Below, one piece after another: positions 20,849 through 21,966 of a DNA stretch of 21,966 bases. Every line of letters starts with the position of its first letter. Within the stretch, counting starts at the first letter, position 1. The stretch comes from a virus. The stretch is from the IMG/VR virus record IMGVR_UViG_3300044611_000499, positions 1 to 21,966 of that record; one strand, written 5' to 3'. The notes under the pieces were generated by a model, which saw only the letters and a list, made by a program, of their open reading frames with translations, had not been told where the DNA came from and made no database searches. The translations under genes and the position numbers were made by a program.

Positions 20849-21966
20849 TTATGAAGACGCTAGATCTCCAACGACAACGAATGTATTTGCTGCTCGCTTA
20901 ATAATTGTTGCACCAGACCAAGTTGTTCTTGTCTTGGTAGTAGGAGTTCCATTTACTGTTACCCCTGCTGCGCCTGCAATAGTCACTTGTCCTCCTGAAA
21001 CCTGAAGAACTTCAAGTCTTTGTCCATCTGGCCAGAAAGAGTTATCAGATGGAATCGTAAAGGATGCCCCTGAACCTGAGTTAAACTCAATAATTGAGTT
21101 AACATCTGCTGATGCAATTGTATAGGCTCCTGACTTTGACGAAATTGCTGCTGTCTTATCTGCCTTTGTTGCCAAAGTTGCTGAAAGTGCAGTTCCGTTT
21201 AGTGTTACAGATGATGCTGCAGGTAGTGCAACAGTTCCTGTAAATGTTGGTGAAGCAAGAGGTGCTTTAGATGCAAGGTTAGTTGTAACTGTTGAAGCAA
21301 AGTTTGCGTCATCTCCAAGTGCTGCTGCTAGTTCATCAAGAGTGTTTAGCGCTCCTGGTGCTGCTGCGATTACTGCGTCAACTTCTGATTTAACAAATGC
21401 TGTTGTTGCAATCTGTGTTGTGTTGGTTCCTGCTGATGCAGTTGGGGCAGTTGGAGTTCCAGTAAGTGCTGGTGAAGCCAAAGGTGCCTTTGAAGCAACT
21501 ACTGAGTCAGCGTATGTATTTGCTGAGGCGATTGCATTTGTTCCTGCGGTATCTGCATAAGTCTTAGTTGCAAGGGCTGCAGTATCTGCAATTCCGTGAA
21601 CTGTTGTTGTCTTTGCATCATGTGAATTAAAGTTTGAAGTTGTAGTTGCAAGAGTTGCTTCTGCTGTATCGAGATCACCCTGCAGCGTGTCAATGTCAGA
21701 CTTTGCTGTTGTAACGTCTGACTCCAATGTTGCAATAGATCCAGAATGAGATGTTGTTAAAGTCTCTAGTCCAGAAACATCTGATACTAAAGTAGCAGAG
21801 GTAGACTCAAGTGCTGTAATATCTGTTTTTGCTTCTGTAACATCTGATTCCAATGAAGTGATGCTTCCAGTGTGAGAGGCAGTTAGAGTTTCTAGAGCAG
21901 TAATGTCAGATGCACCAGTTGCAGCGCTTGACTGCAAAGTTACAACGTCTGACTCTACGTCAGAAA
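20849..21966 (-). CDS. Tail fibre protein, C-terminal part (starts outside the window)
   Basis: About 371 residues are visible. The frame is open to the window edge with no start signal, and the upstream codons continue the same repeat, so the true N-terminus lies outside. The first 110 residues are a parallel coiled coil of recurring LESDVT(E/T)AK(T/S)DI and LETLT(A/T)SH(T/S)GSI units, as in trimeric fibres. A phage tail fibre repeat region follows (ASKAPLASPALTGTPTAPTA, GTNTTQIATTAFVKSEVDA, then a second ASKAPLASPTFTG). The end is the small C-terminal domain common in fibres (NSIIEFNSGSGASFTIPSDN, later SGGQVTIAGAAGVTVNG, closing with ANTFVVVGDLASS). It is a shaft with a receptor or trimerisation tip that contacts the host. 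The next gene, PASTA/Hint, is probably part of the same host-recognition apparatus. Confidence 0.87.
   Translation of the reverse strand, partial: SDVESDVVTLQSSAATGASDITALETLTASHTGSITSLESDVTEAKTDITALESTSATLVSDVSGLETLTTSHSGSIATLESDVTTAKSDIDTLQGDLDTAEATLATTTSNFNSHDAKTTTVHGIADTAALATKTYADTAGTNAIASANTYADSVVASKAPLASPALTGTPTAPTASAGTNTTQIATTAFVKSEVDAVIAAAPGALNTLDELAAALGDDANFASTVTTNLASKAPLASPTFTGTVALPAASSVTLNGTALSATLATKADKTAAISSKSGAYTIASADVNSIIEFNSGSGASFTIPSDNSFWPDGQRLEVLQVSGGQVTIAGAAGVTVNGTPTTKTRTTWSGATIIKRAANTFVVVGDLASS

Noticed and set aside
1-21966. tRNA genes, CRISPR arrays, insertion sequences or attachment sites
   Set aside because: Gaps between genes are under 100 bases, and I saw no cloverleaf, spaced direct repeats, transposase or flanking target duplications.

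Overview
The window is the structural and accessory part of a tailed double-stranded DNA phage (Caudoviricetes) or prophage. Every gene I can support reads on the minus strand, so the transcription order runs from high to low coordinates. The DNA is AT-rich by eye. Genes are packed with 1-8 nt stop/start overlaps or very short gaps, start codons include GTG and TTG, and no gap reaches 300 bases. The host cannot be fixed from the sequence. A monomeric vitamin B12-dependent ribonucleotide reductase, a PASTA domain in an adhesin, a P450-type small ferredoxin and start codons sitting just behind a -10 box would fit an AT-rich actinobacterial host, such as the freshwater lineages. That is inference.

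Layout in transcription order. (1) 21966-19695: host-contact proteins. These are a tail fibre, cut by the window edge, with coiled-coil and phage fibre repeats, and a protein made of a PASTA domain, an aromatic/histidine repeat array and an intein-like Hint domain. (2) 19679-16667: a protein of unknown family, two tandem paralogues, a 2OG-Fe(II) oxygenase-like protein and a 44-residue mini-Rossmann peptide. (3) 16667-13949: a membrane-anchored coiled-coil protein, a [3Fe-4S] ferredoxin, an unlisted 40-residue Cys/His protein, a family 2 glycosyltransferase and an NAD-dependent sugar epimerase/dehydratase. (4) 13858-11828: class II ribonucleotide reductase behind its own promoter. (5) 11807-1: the virion module, with a large LamG/CBM-like protein, a small unknown protein, portal, prohead protease fused to scaffold, major capsid protein, an acidic Val/Glu/Pro protein, head-tail connectors and the start of the probable tail tube protein. 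Terminase is not in the window; the portal is preceded by the LamG gene and the reductase instead.

Regulation: at most of the few junctions where genes do not overlap, the minus strand carries an extended -10 box (TGnTATAAT or TGnTATACT), several times so close to the start codon that the mRNA would be almost leaderless. A perfect 11-bp hairpin lies between the capsid gene and the next such promoter. Inside the protease gene an ideal ribosome binding site precedes an in-frame ATG, which predicts a separately made scaffold protein.

Functional picture (inference): the virion module builds an HK97-fold head. Fibre, PASTA/Hint and LamG proteins contact the host envelope. The reductase supplies deoxynucleotides. 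The glycosyltransferase, epimerase and oxygenase probably modify virion or host-surface molecules. The least described parts are the PASTA-repeat-Hint protein and the block from 16037 to 19679.
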